64,000 nt of DNA from Manis javanica (GCF_040802235.1 NC_133156.1:24199343-24263342); one strand, 5' to 3'; shown: positions 34,986-47,935, counted from the first letter of the stretch. A program made the numbers and translations. Notes: a model not told the origin generated them from the letters alone.

Positions 34986-35775
34986 GTTAGGCAGGAAAAT
35001 AGATATGAGCAGGGTGGAAAGAGAATAAGGCCAGGAAAGCCCAGAGTTGATCAGTTAAAGATCAAAATGCCAGAAGCAACTCGGCCTGGAATGTTTGAAT
35101 ATTCCCCAGATAAAGGAGAGTTCTTCAGCATAGCCCAGATCTTTATTGTGTTAATCATGCAGGCTCAGCTTATTTTTTAACTTTACCTATATGCTGTCTT
35201 TTTCTCCTTCAGCCCTAATCAAGTAGTTTGCAACCTAGGCAACTAATTTAGCATGTAGGCCCAGCCCTAAACAACATAGTAAAAGGCAGGAAGGATTTCA
35301 TCTTAAAGATAAGTGCATTTTAACACCCAGGAAGTTAAGAAGTAAGCTTACTCTTTAGCAAGCAAACAATAACTCAGACCATCTTCAGGCTGGGCAGGTG
35401 GTCTTGTTACATGTGCTCCCAGACCAAGATGCCAGTTATCTCAGGGAGAAATCAGTGCAGTAAATTCCTTGTGTTAAGTTAATTCTAAATATTCAGAGAC
35501 CAGTTAACAAGTCTGCACCACCAGCCCTTTTGTCACATTCCTGAAAAATCCTTAAAAGGGGAAACTCTCAGCCTTTCAGTGTGTTCCTCTCTCTGAGGTT
35601 ACCTGCACTTTATAAGTGTGTAACCTTTTAATCATAACCTTTTCCCAACCATTTAGCAGTGCCTCTTCTCTGGGGCAGCCCACACTCCCCTTTCTCCAAG
35701 TGCGCTCCTTTTTGCCTTAAATAAACTTCTCACTTAAATGCATTGTCTCTGTGCCTTTCCAGTGGTGTTTTGTTA
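34986..35775 (+). mobile_element. Probable solo LTR (class I ERV-like)
   Basis: It begins TGTTAGGCAGGAAAAT. It has a CTTTATAAGTGT TATA-like element at about 35608 and an AATAAA at 35720-35725. A CT-rich stretch follows the TATA region and a T/C-rich end follows the signal. No internal retroviral sequence adjoins. The limits are approximate and the target duplication is not resolved. A 27-nt piece (35673-35699) recurs at 33137-33163. Confidence 0.5.
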
Positions 35776-36679
35776 CTTCACTTTGTCATTCTAATCCTCT
35801 GGATTTCAGCTTAAACCTTCACTCTCTCTATCATCTCAAACAAGTAGGGAGGGGCTTCTGAGAGCTCAGACCTGGCCTTGCAAATTGCCCTTGCCTAGGT
35901 GACTGGGGAACAGCAACTCACAGTCATGATGCTCTTTAGTAACCTGTCTGAAAGACTCCCTTCTTTACCCATAGGAAGTTTTCAGAACATGATCTCACTC
36001 CATCCAGTGCTCTGCGGCTCCCCCGAAGCCTGGGGTGTTGGGGACTCAGTTCCCATGCCATGCAGATCCAAGGGACACTGGATGCCAGATGACCCTTTCT
36101 TGAGGAGTTAGCAGGGGTTGTGCCCCATGCTGAGTAGCTGTTCAACTAACTTCCTTTATTATTCTGTTCTGTCATTCATTAACACTCTCCTTTAATGAAT
36201 TCCTTCCTCACATTGTACTCTGACTTCCAAAATGAACTCTGCATCTGAAATGAACTCTCCCTGACATATATATGTATGCATTACACAAACTCATCTATAG
36301 TTCCATCTATTTCATTGAAAAAAACCTTGAGAGAATTTTGGAGAGGATAAAAATAAAAGGAATGAACATTTGAATTAACATAAAATAGAATATAGAAATT
36401 TTGACCAAGAAGATTTAAGTTGACTGAGTGACCTTAATTTTATAATGAGTATTTTCCTATTTTAATGTCTCAGAAGCATTAAAATCAGAACCACCTTTAC
36501 ATTTATGCAATGAGAAATTCTTTGTGTCACCCATGGTACCAAATAGCTCAAAATTAACTGTAAGATTCTATTTAAATGGAATTTCAAACCATAATGTCTT
36601 GCCGCAGGTGCTAACTGAATGATCTGAGTGGTTTAAACTCAGTTACAGCAAACAATATTTTATAGAATAAGTGTATTCG
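35776..36679. other. Unassigned flank sequence
   Basis: Positions 36470-36680 resemble 49960-50190 (TTTACATTTATGCAAtGAGA-type core), part of the duplicated OR flank. No gene is seen. Confidence 0.35.
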
Positions 36680-37420
36680 ATTCCTATTACTGCTGAAACA
36701 AATTAGCACAGCAATGACTTAGATAACATTCTAGTTTATAAATCGGAAGTTCAGAAGCCTGAAATGGGTCTTAATGGCCTAAAATCAAGATGTATACAGG
36801 GTCTCTATCCTTCTGGAAGCCCCAGAGGAGAATGTGTTTGTGGGTCAAATAAGAGTTCCTGTGGCCAGGATTCTCAACTGGCCCTGGTTGACTAGCTCAC
36901 TGCACACCTGTGGGCAATACATGGCTGTTGACTCAATAAAAAGAGCTCTGCCCAGTGCTCTGGGTTCAACACGGTGGCAGGGCTGCAAGGCTTCAGGAGA
37001 GCAGAGCAGAGGCTGGAGTGGTGGCAGTGCTGAGGAGAGAGGCCCAGAGGACAGCTGTGTGGGACGGCTGTGCACAGAAGCCCAGAGGATGGCTGTGCAG
37101 ACAGAGGGGCCCAGAAGCAGAGACTGGCTTACTGCATACAGACTCGCTCCGAGTGAATGGAATTCTAGTGACCGACCTGCCACCTGGAAATAAAGTTGGA
37201 TATAACCCTTTAACCCCAAAGAACATTTTGCTGTCAATTTTGGTCACACTGAATCCATAGCGAACTTGCCCAGGGCTGAAACCCTTTGGCAAGACAGCAT
37301 TCCATCTCCTGCTCCAGTTTGCAGGAGCCACCAGCAGTCCTTGGCTCATGGACCTTCCTCCACTTTCAATGCCAGCCAGGACAGCATCTTCAATCATCCT
37401 CTGTCATGCACATTTAGAGC
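36680..37420 (+). mobile_element. Ancient interspersed repeat, split by a later LTR
   Basis: The left half (36680-36838) has CTATTACTGCTGAAACAAATTAG, GTTCAGAAGCCTGAAATGGG and the GGAAGCCCCAGAGGAGAATG segment. The right half (about 37300-37420) resumes with CATCTCCTGCTCC, GCAGTCCTTGGCTCATGG and the CTTCCTCCACTTTCAA segment. The order fits a very common mammalian MER-type repeat that I do not name with confidence. A truncated homologue lies at 50190-50346. Confidence 0.5.
36839..37299 (+). mobile_element. Probable solo LTR nested in the ancient repeat
   Basis: It starts TGTGGGTCAAATAAG. It has a CTCAATAAAAAGAGC TATA-like box at about 36931, a GC-rich middle with imperfect repeats of CCCAGAGGAnnGCTGTG (about 37036-37105), and a GGAAATAAAGTTGG signal near 37186. 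It interrupts the older repeat. The exact 3' limit is uncertain. Confidence 0.5.
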
Positions 37421-37775
37421 ATCAGTGTGATTACACTAGTACCACAGTGATAACCGACTAATCTCAATTAACTGACTAGCAACTTTATCCCATCTCCTGT
37501 CTTAATTACCCTAGTAAGTTCACATATTCAAAATTTCTTGGGATTAGAACATAGACATCTTTTGGAAGCCCTAATTCTATTCATTGCACAGTGTTTTCCA
37601 AATATAAATTACTTGCTGTCACTCAAGTGCCATTGCATTTTAAAAGAACTCAACACAGAATTTATCACCAACTATGAAAGAGTGAAAAACTTTTATTTCA
37701 AAATTACCTTCATGGAAGATCCTTGCTGAACAATACCTAAATCTACCTGCACCTGGCTGTAATGCAGGACACAGC
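37421..37775. other. Unassigned sequence
   Basis: I see no feature beyond flank sequence. Confidence 0.3.
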
Positions 37776-38095
37776 CTTACTCTCAAATTATGACCCACAA
37801 ACCAGGACCTGCAGATTCTATACCACCTGGAGCTTGTTAGAAATGCAGAGCCCTGTGGCCCCTGAGGGCCTAAAGAATCAGATCTGGCATTTCAACTATA
37901 AACCCTTCTGATTTGTAGGAAGTGGTGGCCTAGAACAGGTTTTCTCATTCAATCACTGTTGATATTTGGAGTGGGATCATCATATGTGTTGGGTGCTGTC
38001 CTCTGCACAGTAGCTGCTGACAGGCATCCCTTCAGACATGTACAAATATCCCCAGGGGGAAAAATCCACCCTGGTTGAGGAACCTTGTGGCAGAG
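37776..38095 (-). mobile_element. Two hAT-type DNA transposon remnants (MER5-like)
   Basis: Positions 37795-37880 carry TTGTTAGAAATGCAGAGCCC and the GGCCCC-type core of MER5A. Positions 37935-38090 carry TCACTGTTGATATTTGG, CTGACAGGCATCCCTTC and CCACCCTGGTTGAGGAACC. The latter is the same family as 21585-21735. Confidence 0.6.
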
Positions 38096-40764
38096 TTTGG
38101 GAACTGGGATCACTCTGACAAATTACAATCAAGACTCTAGCCTTTGGTTTATATCTTTGAGCAGGACATTAAACAACTCTGAGAACCATTCCGACAAAGG
38201 AGAATGTAGCTCATAATGGTACTATCTCATAATTTACTTCTTTAAAAATTATATTTGACAATCGCTATAATATATTAAGCTAGGCTATTCTGCATAACAA
38301 TATCTAGACTCATAATCGATAGCATTATATAATGAGGGACTAAATGACAGCTCTTAACTTCTAAGTATGAAATTCCTTATAATCTTGGAAATGCTATCAT
38401 GAGGAAAAAAGTATAGTCCCTCTTCTTAAAAGGGGGATAGTAATTTTCAGAGTTATAAGGATCATGTCCCCCCACAAATCAAATCATTGAAGACCCAATG
38501 GAAATTATCACAACAAATCCTCAATATTAGACTTTTAAGGAAATCTAACTCAGGAGTGGTCTGGTGTGCTGGGAGGTTTAAAGCTCTGGAAGCAGGAGAG
38601 TTAATAGATAAGGAGTAATTAAAACTGAATTCACCTGGCATGTAATATGCTCTCCTAGGAACAGAGAATCAGCAGGAAAATTTTCCATTCTGTCCAGACC
38701 AGTGTCCACAAGGGAACTCATGCATTAGAGGTTACAGTAACAAGAGGGAAGCATGCCTCATGGGCAGGCACAGGAGCTGTAAGTATCTCCTCTGCTGCAG
38801 ATGCTCAGTGGGCTGTATGGGCCCTGGTTGGCCCTTTCGGAATCTTAACTCCAGCTGGGAGACCAATGTGTGACCCCTTCCCATTGTCTTGTTTGGGGAG
38901 AGAGTTTTGGCTCCCTCATCCACCATCCACGGGGTAATATTCATTTCCACAGGGGAACTTTCCTGTCACAGTTCCCATCCAGGTAGGTCCAAGAGTTCAC
39001 CAGATGCTGCAGGACAGTACCAGGGAGGATGGAAAAAAGAACTGGTGCCTGAGGTCACCTGAGAGCCAGACCCGCATAGCCCAGATGCCAGAGATCATTG
39101 TGGGTTTGCTGGCTTTACTAATAAATTAATGTATTCATTCATGACGCTAAAAAGAAAAGTGAACCTTGACCTCAGAAATGCAAGTGTTCACACTGACAAT
39201 TAAATGATATTAATGGAATCCCAATTAGAAGAAATGGAGATCTAAAATACTTCCAGTAAAAATGGAGTATAAATGCAAGTATCTTTTTGATTAGTAGGAG
39301 TAAAAAGTGCATTAGGTCTGGACAGATATATAGTGAGGTGAGGGCATTTCTTTTTATTTTAAGATGGGGCATATTAGACTATTTTCCATATAGATGGGAA
39401 AGATCCAGATCAAGCAACAGTTGCAAATAAATCTTTGCAATAGCAGTGCATGATACATATGTATCACCATATCTTCACTCCCTTTGGTTACTAACATGAG
39501 GAGTTGATTGAATAGGTGGAATGGGGAATGCTTTCCTTTGCAATATTTCAATGGCTGAATGCATTTGTGGGTTTGCTACCCATTTTTGTTTCTCTTTTCA
39601 AAATTGTGCACATCCTTTGCTTTTGGATGGTGGTGTCAGAGTGCTTTCATTACTCTTTTTCATTGGATTCTTTCCAAGACTTGGAATTTTTTATACAACA
39701 TATATGCTGTTCTGTTCTTCTGATTATGTATAGATGTGATGTGGAGAATGTATAATAGTGTGTACATTCTGTGTGATCAGATCTATCAATCAAACTATGT
39801 CCTCTCCATTAACTTTTTATTTTTATTTTCCTTACTGAAAGAATTCAGCAGTCACTTTCATATTCCTCACACACTAATCCTTGCTATACACAAAAATGGA
39901 ACTGCAAGTTCTTCATTATTCATGGTAAAAAATTACCCTTTATTTATACATGATTCAACTTTTTTCACATCTCTGATATTCCTTATTTTACCTTTTGACA
40001 TTTTTTTACTACATCTATCTCTAAAAGTTGCATCACCTTTGGCCATCATTTAAAAGGCATTTTTACCATTTGACTAAAGATCACTTTTGTATTCTATGAG
40101 CATATTGGAATCCATTTATCTTACATAAGATGAAATTTTAAGGTAGATACTGCTTCCTCCTTGCACCTTAAAGGCCTTTTTGTTGTATTCTGTTATTTCA
40201 AGTCTTTGGCAATTTAATCTTGAATTAATTATCCATGTTGGTATCATTTAATTATTAAGGCTTGTAAGTCTTTGTAGAAGTTTGTTGTAGATTTCCATTT
40301 AATTTTGGGACGTACAGTTCTTAAAAGTAGCATCAGTAACCTAATTTCATTCTCATTAATAATCTTTATTCTATAAATTCTTACTTTCCTTTAAAGCTTC
40401 TCTTTCTACATGATGCACATATACATACATAGTCCCACACTTTAATACAAGTGTTTTATAATATATATATGGTCAGATCTAACAGTTAATCATATGCACA
40501 ATGTAAATAGTTTATAGTGTAGTTTTTTTCTACTTTCTGTCCTCTTTTCCTTCCTTCTCAATGAGATCTTATGGGCTTTCCTCCCATGAACTAGTCATGT
40601 AATGGTCCTTTATTTCAGTGGCTGCAAAATATCTCCGGAGGGGCTGTGCACTCACCCTGGCTTGTCTTGCATATTCATTCTCCAAAAATTGACTTTATAT
40701 CACTGTTATGAAAATGTTCTGGGATAACTAAGTTAAACCTGTACTTTTAAACCAGAAGTTATTA
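38096..40764. other. OR-cluster flank, no gene
   Basis: Positions 38640-39100 resemble 50760-51200 (GTCCAGACCAGTGTCC, GGGAACTCATG-, GAGGGAAGCATGCCT-like series), a duplicated OR flank. Positions 39130-40760 are AT-rich, with T-rich strands suggesting very old antisense L1 that I cannot place. Short open frames here show no family signature. Confidence 0.4.
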
Positions 40765-40940
40765 TTTTCCCTTGGGGACATTGGGCAATTACAATTAGAT
40801 TTTTGCTGTGATTTTTGGACAGGTAAGTGGCAGCAAGAATGTTCTGTACATCCTGCAATGTAGAGGACATATCCCACCACAGAGAAGGATCTGGGCCAGG
40901 ACGTTAGTAGTGCAGAGACTGAGGGTCCCTGAGGGTTTCT
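40765..40940 (+). mobile_element. hAT-type DNA transposon remnant
   Basis: TTTCCCTTGGGGACATTGGG at the left and CATCCTGCAATGTAGAGGAC in the body match the family of 37935-38090 in the opposite orientation. Confidence 0.55.
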
Positions 40941-41010
40941 AAATATTTATTGTTAATAGTCACATAATGGCAAAGGAAAAAACAGATACCAGAGAAAACA
41001 GAAAGAGGAA

Positions 41011-41026
41011 CATAGTAAATCACTTT

Positions 41027-41029
<3 letters not shown>
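41011..41029 (+). repeat. Target-site duplication of the 41-47 kb L1, left copy
   Basis: CATAGTAAATCACTTTTAT here pairs with CATAGTAGATTACTTTTTA at 46825-46843, with a few differences from decay since insertion. Confidence 0.6.

Positions 41030-41060
<31 letters not shown>
41030..41060 (+). repeat. (TG)n microsatellite at the L1 tail
   Basis: About 15 TG units lie exactly between the target duplication and the antisense L1 3' end, where a poly(T) tract is expected. Confidence 0.9.
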
Positions 41061-41063
<3 letters not shown>

Positions 41064-41420
41064 ACATATCTATATTTTTATTAAGGTATCATTGACATAC
41101 ACTCTTATGAAGGTTTCACAAGAAAAACAATGTGGTTGTTACATTCTCCTTTATTATCAAGTCCACCCCCCATATCCCATTGCAGTCACTGTCCATCAGC
41201 ATAGTAAGATGCTACAGAGCCCTATTTGTCTTCTCTGAGCTACACTGTCTTTCCTGTGACCCCCACAAACCATGTGTACTAATCATAATACCCCTAAGTC
41301 CCCTTTTCCCTCCCTCCCCACCTGCTCTCCCACACCCCACCCCTTTGGTAACCGCTGGTCCCTTCTTGGAGTCTGTGAATCGCTGCTATTTTGTTCCTTC
41401 ATTTTTGCTTTGTTGTTTTA

Positions 41421-44400
41421 CTCCACAAATAAGTGAAATCATTGGCACTTGTCTTTCTCTGCCTGACTTATTTCATGAGCATAATACCCTCTAGCTCAAT
41501 CCATATTGTTACAAATGGTAGGATTTGTTTCTTTCTTATGGCTGAATAGTATTCCATTGTGTATATGTACCATGTCTTCTTTATCCATCCATATACTAAT
41601 GGACATTTAGGTTGCTTCCATATCTTGCCTTTTGTGAATAGTGTTGCGAAGAACATAGGGGTGCATATGTCTTTTTGAATCTGAGACGCTGTTTTCTTGG
41701 GTAAATTCCAAGGAATAGAATTATTGGGTCCAATGGTATTTCTATTGCTAGTTTTTTGAGGAGCCTCCATATTGCTTTTCACAATGGTTGAACTAGCTTA
41801 CATTCCCACCAGCAGTGTAGGAGGATTCCCCTTTCTCCACATTCTCGCCAGCATTTGTTGTTTCTAGTCTTTCTTATGTTGGCCATCCTAACTGGGATGA
41901 GGTGATATCTCATTGTGGTTTTAATTTGCAATTCCCTGATAATTAGAAATGTGAAGCATCTTTTCATGTGCCTGTTGAACATCCGATTTTCTTTGAAGAA
42001 CTGTCTCTTCATATACTCTGCCCATTTTTAATCAGGTTATTTGCTTTCTGGCTATTGAAGCATGTGAGTTCTTTATACATTTTGGATGACAACTCCTTGT
42101 CAGATATGTCATTTACAAATATATTCTCCCATACTGTTCTGCTGATGGTATACTTTGCTGCACAGAAGCTTTTTAGCTTGATGTAGTCTCATTTGTTCAT
42201 TTTTTATTTTATTTCCCTTGCCCTAAGAGATGTATTCTGGAAAAGTTGCTCATGTTTATATTCAATATATTTTTGCCTATGTTTTCTTCTAATAGTTTTA
42301 TGGTTTCATGACTTACATTCAGGTTCTTGATCCATTTTGGGTTTACTTTTGTGTATGTGGTTAGACAATAATCCTGTTTCATTATCTTGCAGATAGCTGT
42401 CTAATTTTGCCAACACCAGTTGTTGAAGAGGCTGTCATTTCCCCATTGTATATCCATGGTTCCTTTATTATATATGAATTGACCATATATGCTTGGGTTT
42501 CTATCTGAGCTTTCTAGTCTGTTCCCTTGTTCTATGGATCTACTCTTGCACCAGTACCAAATTGTCTTGATTACTTTGGCTTTGTAGTAGAGCTTGAAGT
42601 CAGGGATCATAATCTCCCCTACTTTATTCTCTCTCCTCAGGATTGCTTTGGCTATTTGGTGTCTTTTGTGGTTCGATAGGAATTTTAGAACTATTTGCTT
42701 TAGTTCATTGAAGAATGCTGTTGGTATTTTGGTAGGGATTGCTTTGAATCTGTAGATTGTTTCAGGCAGGATGGCCATTTTGACAATGTTAATTCTTCCT
42801 ATCCATGAGCACTGGATGTGTTTCCATTTATTGGTATCCTCTATAATTTCTCTCATGAGTGTCTTGTAGTTTTCAGAGTATAGGTCTTTCAATTTCTTGG
42901 TAGGGTTTACTCCTAGGTATTTTATTCTTTTTGATGCAATTGTGAATGGAATTGTTTTCCTGATTTTCTTTTTTGCTAGTTCATCATTAGTCTATAGGAA
43001 TGCAACAGATTTCTGTGTATTAATTTTGCATCCCACAACTTTGCTGAATTCCAATATTAGATCTAGTCGTTTTGGAGTGGATTCTTCAGGGTTTTTTTTA
43101 TGTACAATATGGTCATCTGCAAAGAAGGACAGTTAACTTCTTCCTTGCCAATATGGATGCCCTTTTTTTCTGTGTTTTCTGATTGCCATGGCTAGGACCT
43201 CCAGAATTGTGTTGAATTAACGTGGGGAGAGAGGGCATCCTTGTCTTGTTCCCAATCTTAAAGGAAAAGCTTTCAGCTTCTCATTGTTAAGTATGATGGT
43301 GGTTGTGGGTTTGGCATATATGGCCTTTATTATGTTGACATACTTGCACTCTATACCCATTTTGTTGAGAGTTTTTATGAAGAATGAATGTTGAATTTTG
43401 TCAAATGCTTTTTCAGCATCTATGGAGATGATCATGTGTTTTTTGTCCTTTTTTTGTTGATGTGCTGGATGATGTTGATGGAATTTTGAATGTTGTACCA
43501 TCATTGCATCCCTGGAATAAATCTTACTTGATCATGATAGATGATCTTTTAGATGTATTTTTGAATTCAGTTTGCTAATATTTTTTGAGTATTTTTGCAT
43601 CTATGTTCAACAGGGATACTGGTCTGTAATTGTCTTTTTTGTGGTGTCTTTGTCTGGTTTTCATATTAGAGTGATGCAGGCCTTGTAGAATGAGTTTGGG
43701 AGTATTCCCTCCTCTTCTACTTTTTGGAAAAATTTAAAGAGAATGGGTATTAGGTCTTCACTAAATGTTTGATAATTTTTAGCAGTGAAACCATCTGGTC
43801 CAAGAGTCTTGTTCTTAGGTTGTTTTGTGATTACCAATTCAGTTTTGTTGCTGGTAATTTGTCTTTTCATATTTTCTGTTTCTTCCTTGGACAGCCTTGC
43901 TACATTGTATTTTTCTAAAAATTTATCATTTCTTCTAGGTTACACAGTTTGTTAGCATATAACTTTTCATAGTGTCCTCTCATAATTCTTTGTATTTCTT
44001 TGGTGTCTGTAGTGATTTTCCTTTCTTATGTCTGATTCTGTTTATGTATATTGCAATATGCTTTCCTCTTAGTATGGCTATGATGCATCCCACAGATTTT
44101 GCAGTGTTGCATTATTGTTTTCAGTTGTCTCCATATATTGCTTGTTCTCTGTTTTTATTTGGTCATTTATCCATTGGTTATTTAGGAGCATGTTATTAAG
44201 CCTCCATGTGTTTGTGGGCTTTTTTGTTTTCTTTGTGTAATTTATTTCTAGTTTCATACCTTTGTGGTCTGAGAAGCTGGTTGGTACAATTTCAATCTTT
44301 TTTAATTTACTGAGGTTGTTTTTGTGCCCTAGTAAATGATCTATTCCTGAAAATGTTCCATGTGCACTTGAGAAGAATGTGTATCCTGTTGCTTTTGGAT

Positions 44401-44960
44401 TGAGTGATCTGTAGATGCCCATTAGATCTATATGTTCTAATATGTTGTTCAGTGCATCTGTCTCCTTACTTAATTTCTGTCTGGCTGATCTGTCCTTTGG
44501 AGTGAGTGGTGTGTTGAAGTCTCCGAAAATGAATGCATTGCACTCTATTTTCCCCTTTAATTCTGTTACTATTTGTTTCACACATGTAGGTGATCCTGTG
44601 TTGGGTGCATAGATATGTATCTCCTGGTGGACTGTCCCTTTTATCATTATGTAATGTCCTTCTTTGTCTCTTGTTACTTTCTTTGTTTTGAAGTCTATTT
44701 TGTCTGATACAAATTCTGCAACTCCTTTTTTCCCCCTATTAGTTGCATGAAATATCTTTTTCCATCCCTTCACTTTCAGTCTGCGTATATATTTGGGTTT
44801 GAAGTGTGACTCTATGTCTTTTGATTGGTGCATTCATACCATTTAAATTTGGGGTGGTTATCGATAGGTATGTACTTACTGCCATTGCAGGCTTTAGATT
44901 CATGTTTATCAAAGGTTCAAGGGTAATTCCCTTACTATCTAAAAGTCTAATTTAACTCAG
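41421..44960 (-). pseudogene. L1-D ORF2 remnant
   Basis: The endonuclease part is open for 251 residues (44833-44078). It shows FIFGDFNTPLTPKD, the HGTFSGIDHLLGHK segment and SDHKGMKLEINYTKK. The catalytic RIDH is altered to GIDH beside a retained Asp-His. The RT part shows [27 protein letters not shown] and a FADD-type loop near 43107. The C-terminal part is open at 42892-42401 and 41782-41468. Confidence 0.85.
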
Positions 44961-45182
44961 TATTCTATTACAAACACAACCAAAAAATTCTTTTCTTCTT
45001 CCTTTTTTCTTCCTCCTCCATTTTTATATATTAGGTATCATATTCTGCACTCCTTATCTATCCCTGGATTGACTTTGGGGGTAGTTGATTTGATTTTGCA
45101 TCTCCTTAGTAATTAATTGTTTTACTTTCCTGTGGTTTTGTTTCACCTGGTGATAGCTATTTAGCCTTAGGAATACATCCAT

Positions 45183-46044
45183 CTATAGCAGTCCCTCCAA
45201 ATGCACTGCAGAGGTGGTTCATGGGATGTAAATTCTCTCACCTTTTGCTTATCTGGAAATTGTTTAATCCTTCCTTCAAATTTAAATAACTTTGCCAAGT
45301 AGAGTATTCTTGGTTCGAGGCCCTTCTGTTTCATTGCATTAATTGTATCATGCCACTCTCTTCTGGCCTGTAAGGTTTCTGTTGAGAAATCTGATGATAG
45401 CCTGTTGGGTTTTTCTTGTATGTGATCTTTTTTCTCTCTCTGGCTGCTTTTATGTGTCTGTATTTATCCTTGATCTTTCCTACTTTAATTATTAAATGTC
45501 TTGGTGTTGTCTTCCTTGGGTCCTTTGTGTTGGGAGATCTGTGGATCTCCATGGCCTGAGAGACTATCTCCTTCCCCGGATTGTTGAAGTTTTCGGCAAT
45601 TACCTCTTCAAATACACTTTCTATCCCTTATTCTCTCTCTTCTTCTGGTACCCCTATAATATGAATATTGTTCCATTTGGATTGGTCACACAGTTCTCTC
45701 AATATTCTTTCATTCTTATAGATCCTTTTTTCTCTCTGTGCCTCAGCTTCTTTGTATTCCTCTTCTCTAATTTCTATTCCATTTTCTGTCTCTTCTACTA
45801 CATCTAATTTGCTTTTATGTCCCTCCATTATATGTTTACTTTCAGATATTGAATTTCTCAATGATTGAGTCTCTGACCTAAATTCATCCCTGAGTTCTTA
45901 AATATTTTTCTGTACTTCCATGAGCATGTTTATGATTTTTATTTTGAACTCTCTTTCAGGAAGATTGGTGAATTCATTTTCATTTGGCTGTTTTTCTGAT
46001 GTTTGTGATATTTTTATTTGAACCAGGTTCCTTTTACATTTCAT
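45183..46044 (-). pseudogene. L1-D ORF1 remnant
   Basis: It starts MKCKRNLVQIKISQTSEK at 46044 and has the NLPEREFKIKIINMLMEVQKN segment. A coiled-coil piece lies at 45861-45628 and a core piece at 45552-45331 (TTPRHLIIKVGKIKDKY). The expected stop is at 45183. The frame is broken several times. Confidence 0.8.
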
Positions 46045-46843
46045 ATTTCTATGTGGCGCCCTCTGGTGAGCAGAAGCTCTAGTCTGTGGAGTCACTCAAC
46101 CCCTGGAGTGATTTCAGGGGTCACAGGGGTCAGTGCTGGTGCCTTGGGGGAAGAAAGAGCTGTTTCCTGCTTCCCGGCTGCAGTGCCTGTCCCCACTGTC
46201 AGAACCAGTGGGCCGAGCACACAGCTGTAAGTGTCTGTGCTTTGTGTTTGTACCTGCCATAGGCAGAGCCTCCCTCTGGCTGGCCTGATGCCACAGCAGG
46301 GACTGCCAGTTTGCGAGCTGGTGCCAGCAGGCCATGAGGAAGGCAATAGCAGGCTGCACATCACAGTGGGGATCCTCAGAGCTGAGTAGACAGGCAGGGG
46401 GATAGATCGCCTGAAGCTCCTCAAAGTTCCCAACCTGCTGGGTGGAGTACACCCAGACAACCTTGTCCACCTATCCCTTCTCCTGAGCAGCAAGCTCCAG
46501 GCAAACTCCACTCCTTCAGCAGCCCTCTTGCTGCTAGGAAGCCTCTCAGAATACCCACCTTTCCTGTGTCCCAGAGTGGCCGTGTGTGGATCCCTGTTGT
46601 CCACAAATGGCTGGAATCTCAGTCTCTCCAAGTATTCTGCCTGTTTTGGCTTCTCAACCCCACTAATCTCCAGAGCACTATGCAGTGTAGGTTTGTGCTC
46701 CCAAAGCAGATCTCCAGGGCTGGATGTTGAGCAGTACTAGGCTTTCAGCCCCTCCCTGCTCTGTTTCTCTTTCTCCCTGCTGTGAGCTGGGGTGGGGGAA
46801 GGGCTTGGATGCCGCTGGACTATGACATAGTAGATTACTTTTT

Positions 46844-47225
46844 ATAACTTTGTAATATTCCACATGTATATATTAATGCACTTCCTACTTGCACTCATCT
46901 ATTAATGCACACTTTGGATGCATTGATATAATGGCTGTTTTAAATAATGATACAATAAATGTAGGTGTACATGTTTCTTTATGTATTTAAGATTTCAATT
47001 TCTCTGGGTAAACTCCCAGAAGTGGAACTCCTGGGTCACATGGTATTACTATTTTTAATTTTGGAGGAACCTCCATAGTGGCTGCACCAATATACATTCC
47101 ACCTACAGAGCAAAAGGGCCCCCTTTCTCCACATCCTCATTAACACTTGTTAATTCTTGTCTTTTGGAGAGTGGCCATTCTGACTGGGTGAGGGGGTATC
47201 ACCTTGTGGTTTGGATTTGCAGCTC
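46844..47225 (-). mobile_element. Old L1 ORF2-end fragment, antisense
   Basis: TCTCTGGGTAAACTCCCAGA, GTGGAACTCCTGGGTCACAT, GGAGGAACCTCCATAGTGG and CCCTTTCTCCACATCCTC are antisense landmarks of the L1 ORF2 end. Confidence 0.8.
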
Positions 47226-47239
47226 GCAGGCTGGCCACT

Positions 47240-47700
47240 TTGCCCCTCAGCATCCTCTGACACTACAGCTTGATACTTTCCCTCTTGCTCATCCCCCTTC
47301 ACACACTGACTGCCTTTTGAGCCTCAGTTTTCTGAAACAAGCACCTTCCCTGGGGCCTTGGCAATGGAAGGACCTCAGCTGGGCAGCCACTTCTCCAGAT
47401 AACCCCCATATCCTGTCCTATCTTCCTTGAGGTTTCTGTTCATGTCACCTTCTTTGCAGTTATTGCCTGAACACCCAGCAAAAAAATAGCCCACCCACTC
47501 TGTCCTTTATACCTGCATTCTTTTTCTTCATAGCTCTTATAATGAAGGGACATGTTATTCGATTATTTTTATTTGCTTTTTTCTTTCTCTATTATTGGAT
47601 TATAGGGACTTTCGTGTTCAGCTCTCCATACTCATTGCCAAGACAGACCCTAGAACTTGATCTACATTCAATACGTACTTATCAAATAAATGAAAACTAT
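47240..47700 (+). mobile_element. LINE-2 (L2) 3' fragment
   Basis: The sequence runs through a TTTCTGTTCATGTCACCTTC segment, TTTATTTGCTTTTT and a TATTGGATTATAGGGACTTTC stretch. It ends TACTTATCAAATAAATGAA, which follows the remembered L2 3' consensus order. Confidence 0.55.
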
Positions 47701-47935
47701 TCCCAATCAAACAGTAGCATACATTCTGCTTGAGCAACAGGCCAAAAGTAGGAAAGGAAATCCCACTGAGAAATGGCACCAGGGATGTTCTCAATGGGAC
47801 TAGACCTCAACATACATTGGAGTTATTTTCTTGACTCTAAAATAGAAATGGTAGTATTTATGCTACATCACTAATGCTTTATTGTGTGAAAATTTGTCAT
47901 TTATATTTCTGTATCTTGGTAAGCACCTCCCACAC

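Larger units (their letters stand above)
41061..46824 (-). mobile_element. Nearly full-length L1 (L1-D), inactive
   Basis: Minus strand: a 5' UTR (about 46045-46824, slightly 5'-truncated because the CCAAGATGG start is missing), ORF1 (46044-45183), ORF2 (about 44960-41421) and the 3' UTR to 41061. Flanks 41011-41029 and 46825-46843 form a decayed target-site duplication. Numerous stops are present, and it is somewhat older than L1-B. Confidence 0.9.

Noticed and set aside
39500-40055. Open frames rich in Phe/Leu that look like membrane proteins
   Set aside because: They are caused by T-rich sequence. No OR or other GPCR motif is present, and the frames overlap each other.
46092-46631. 179-residue minus-strand open frame
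   Set aside because: It is the L1-D 5' UTR upstream of ORF1. The composition is GC-rich and no conserved motif is present.
47882-47935. Upstream start extending the OR by 18 residues
   Set aside because: The extension begins at a TTG, shows no OR similarity, and the conserved OR start is the ATG at 47936.
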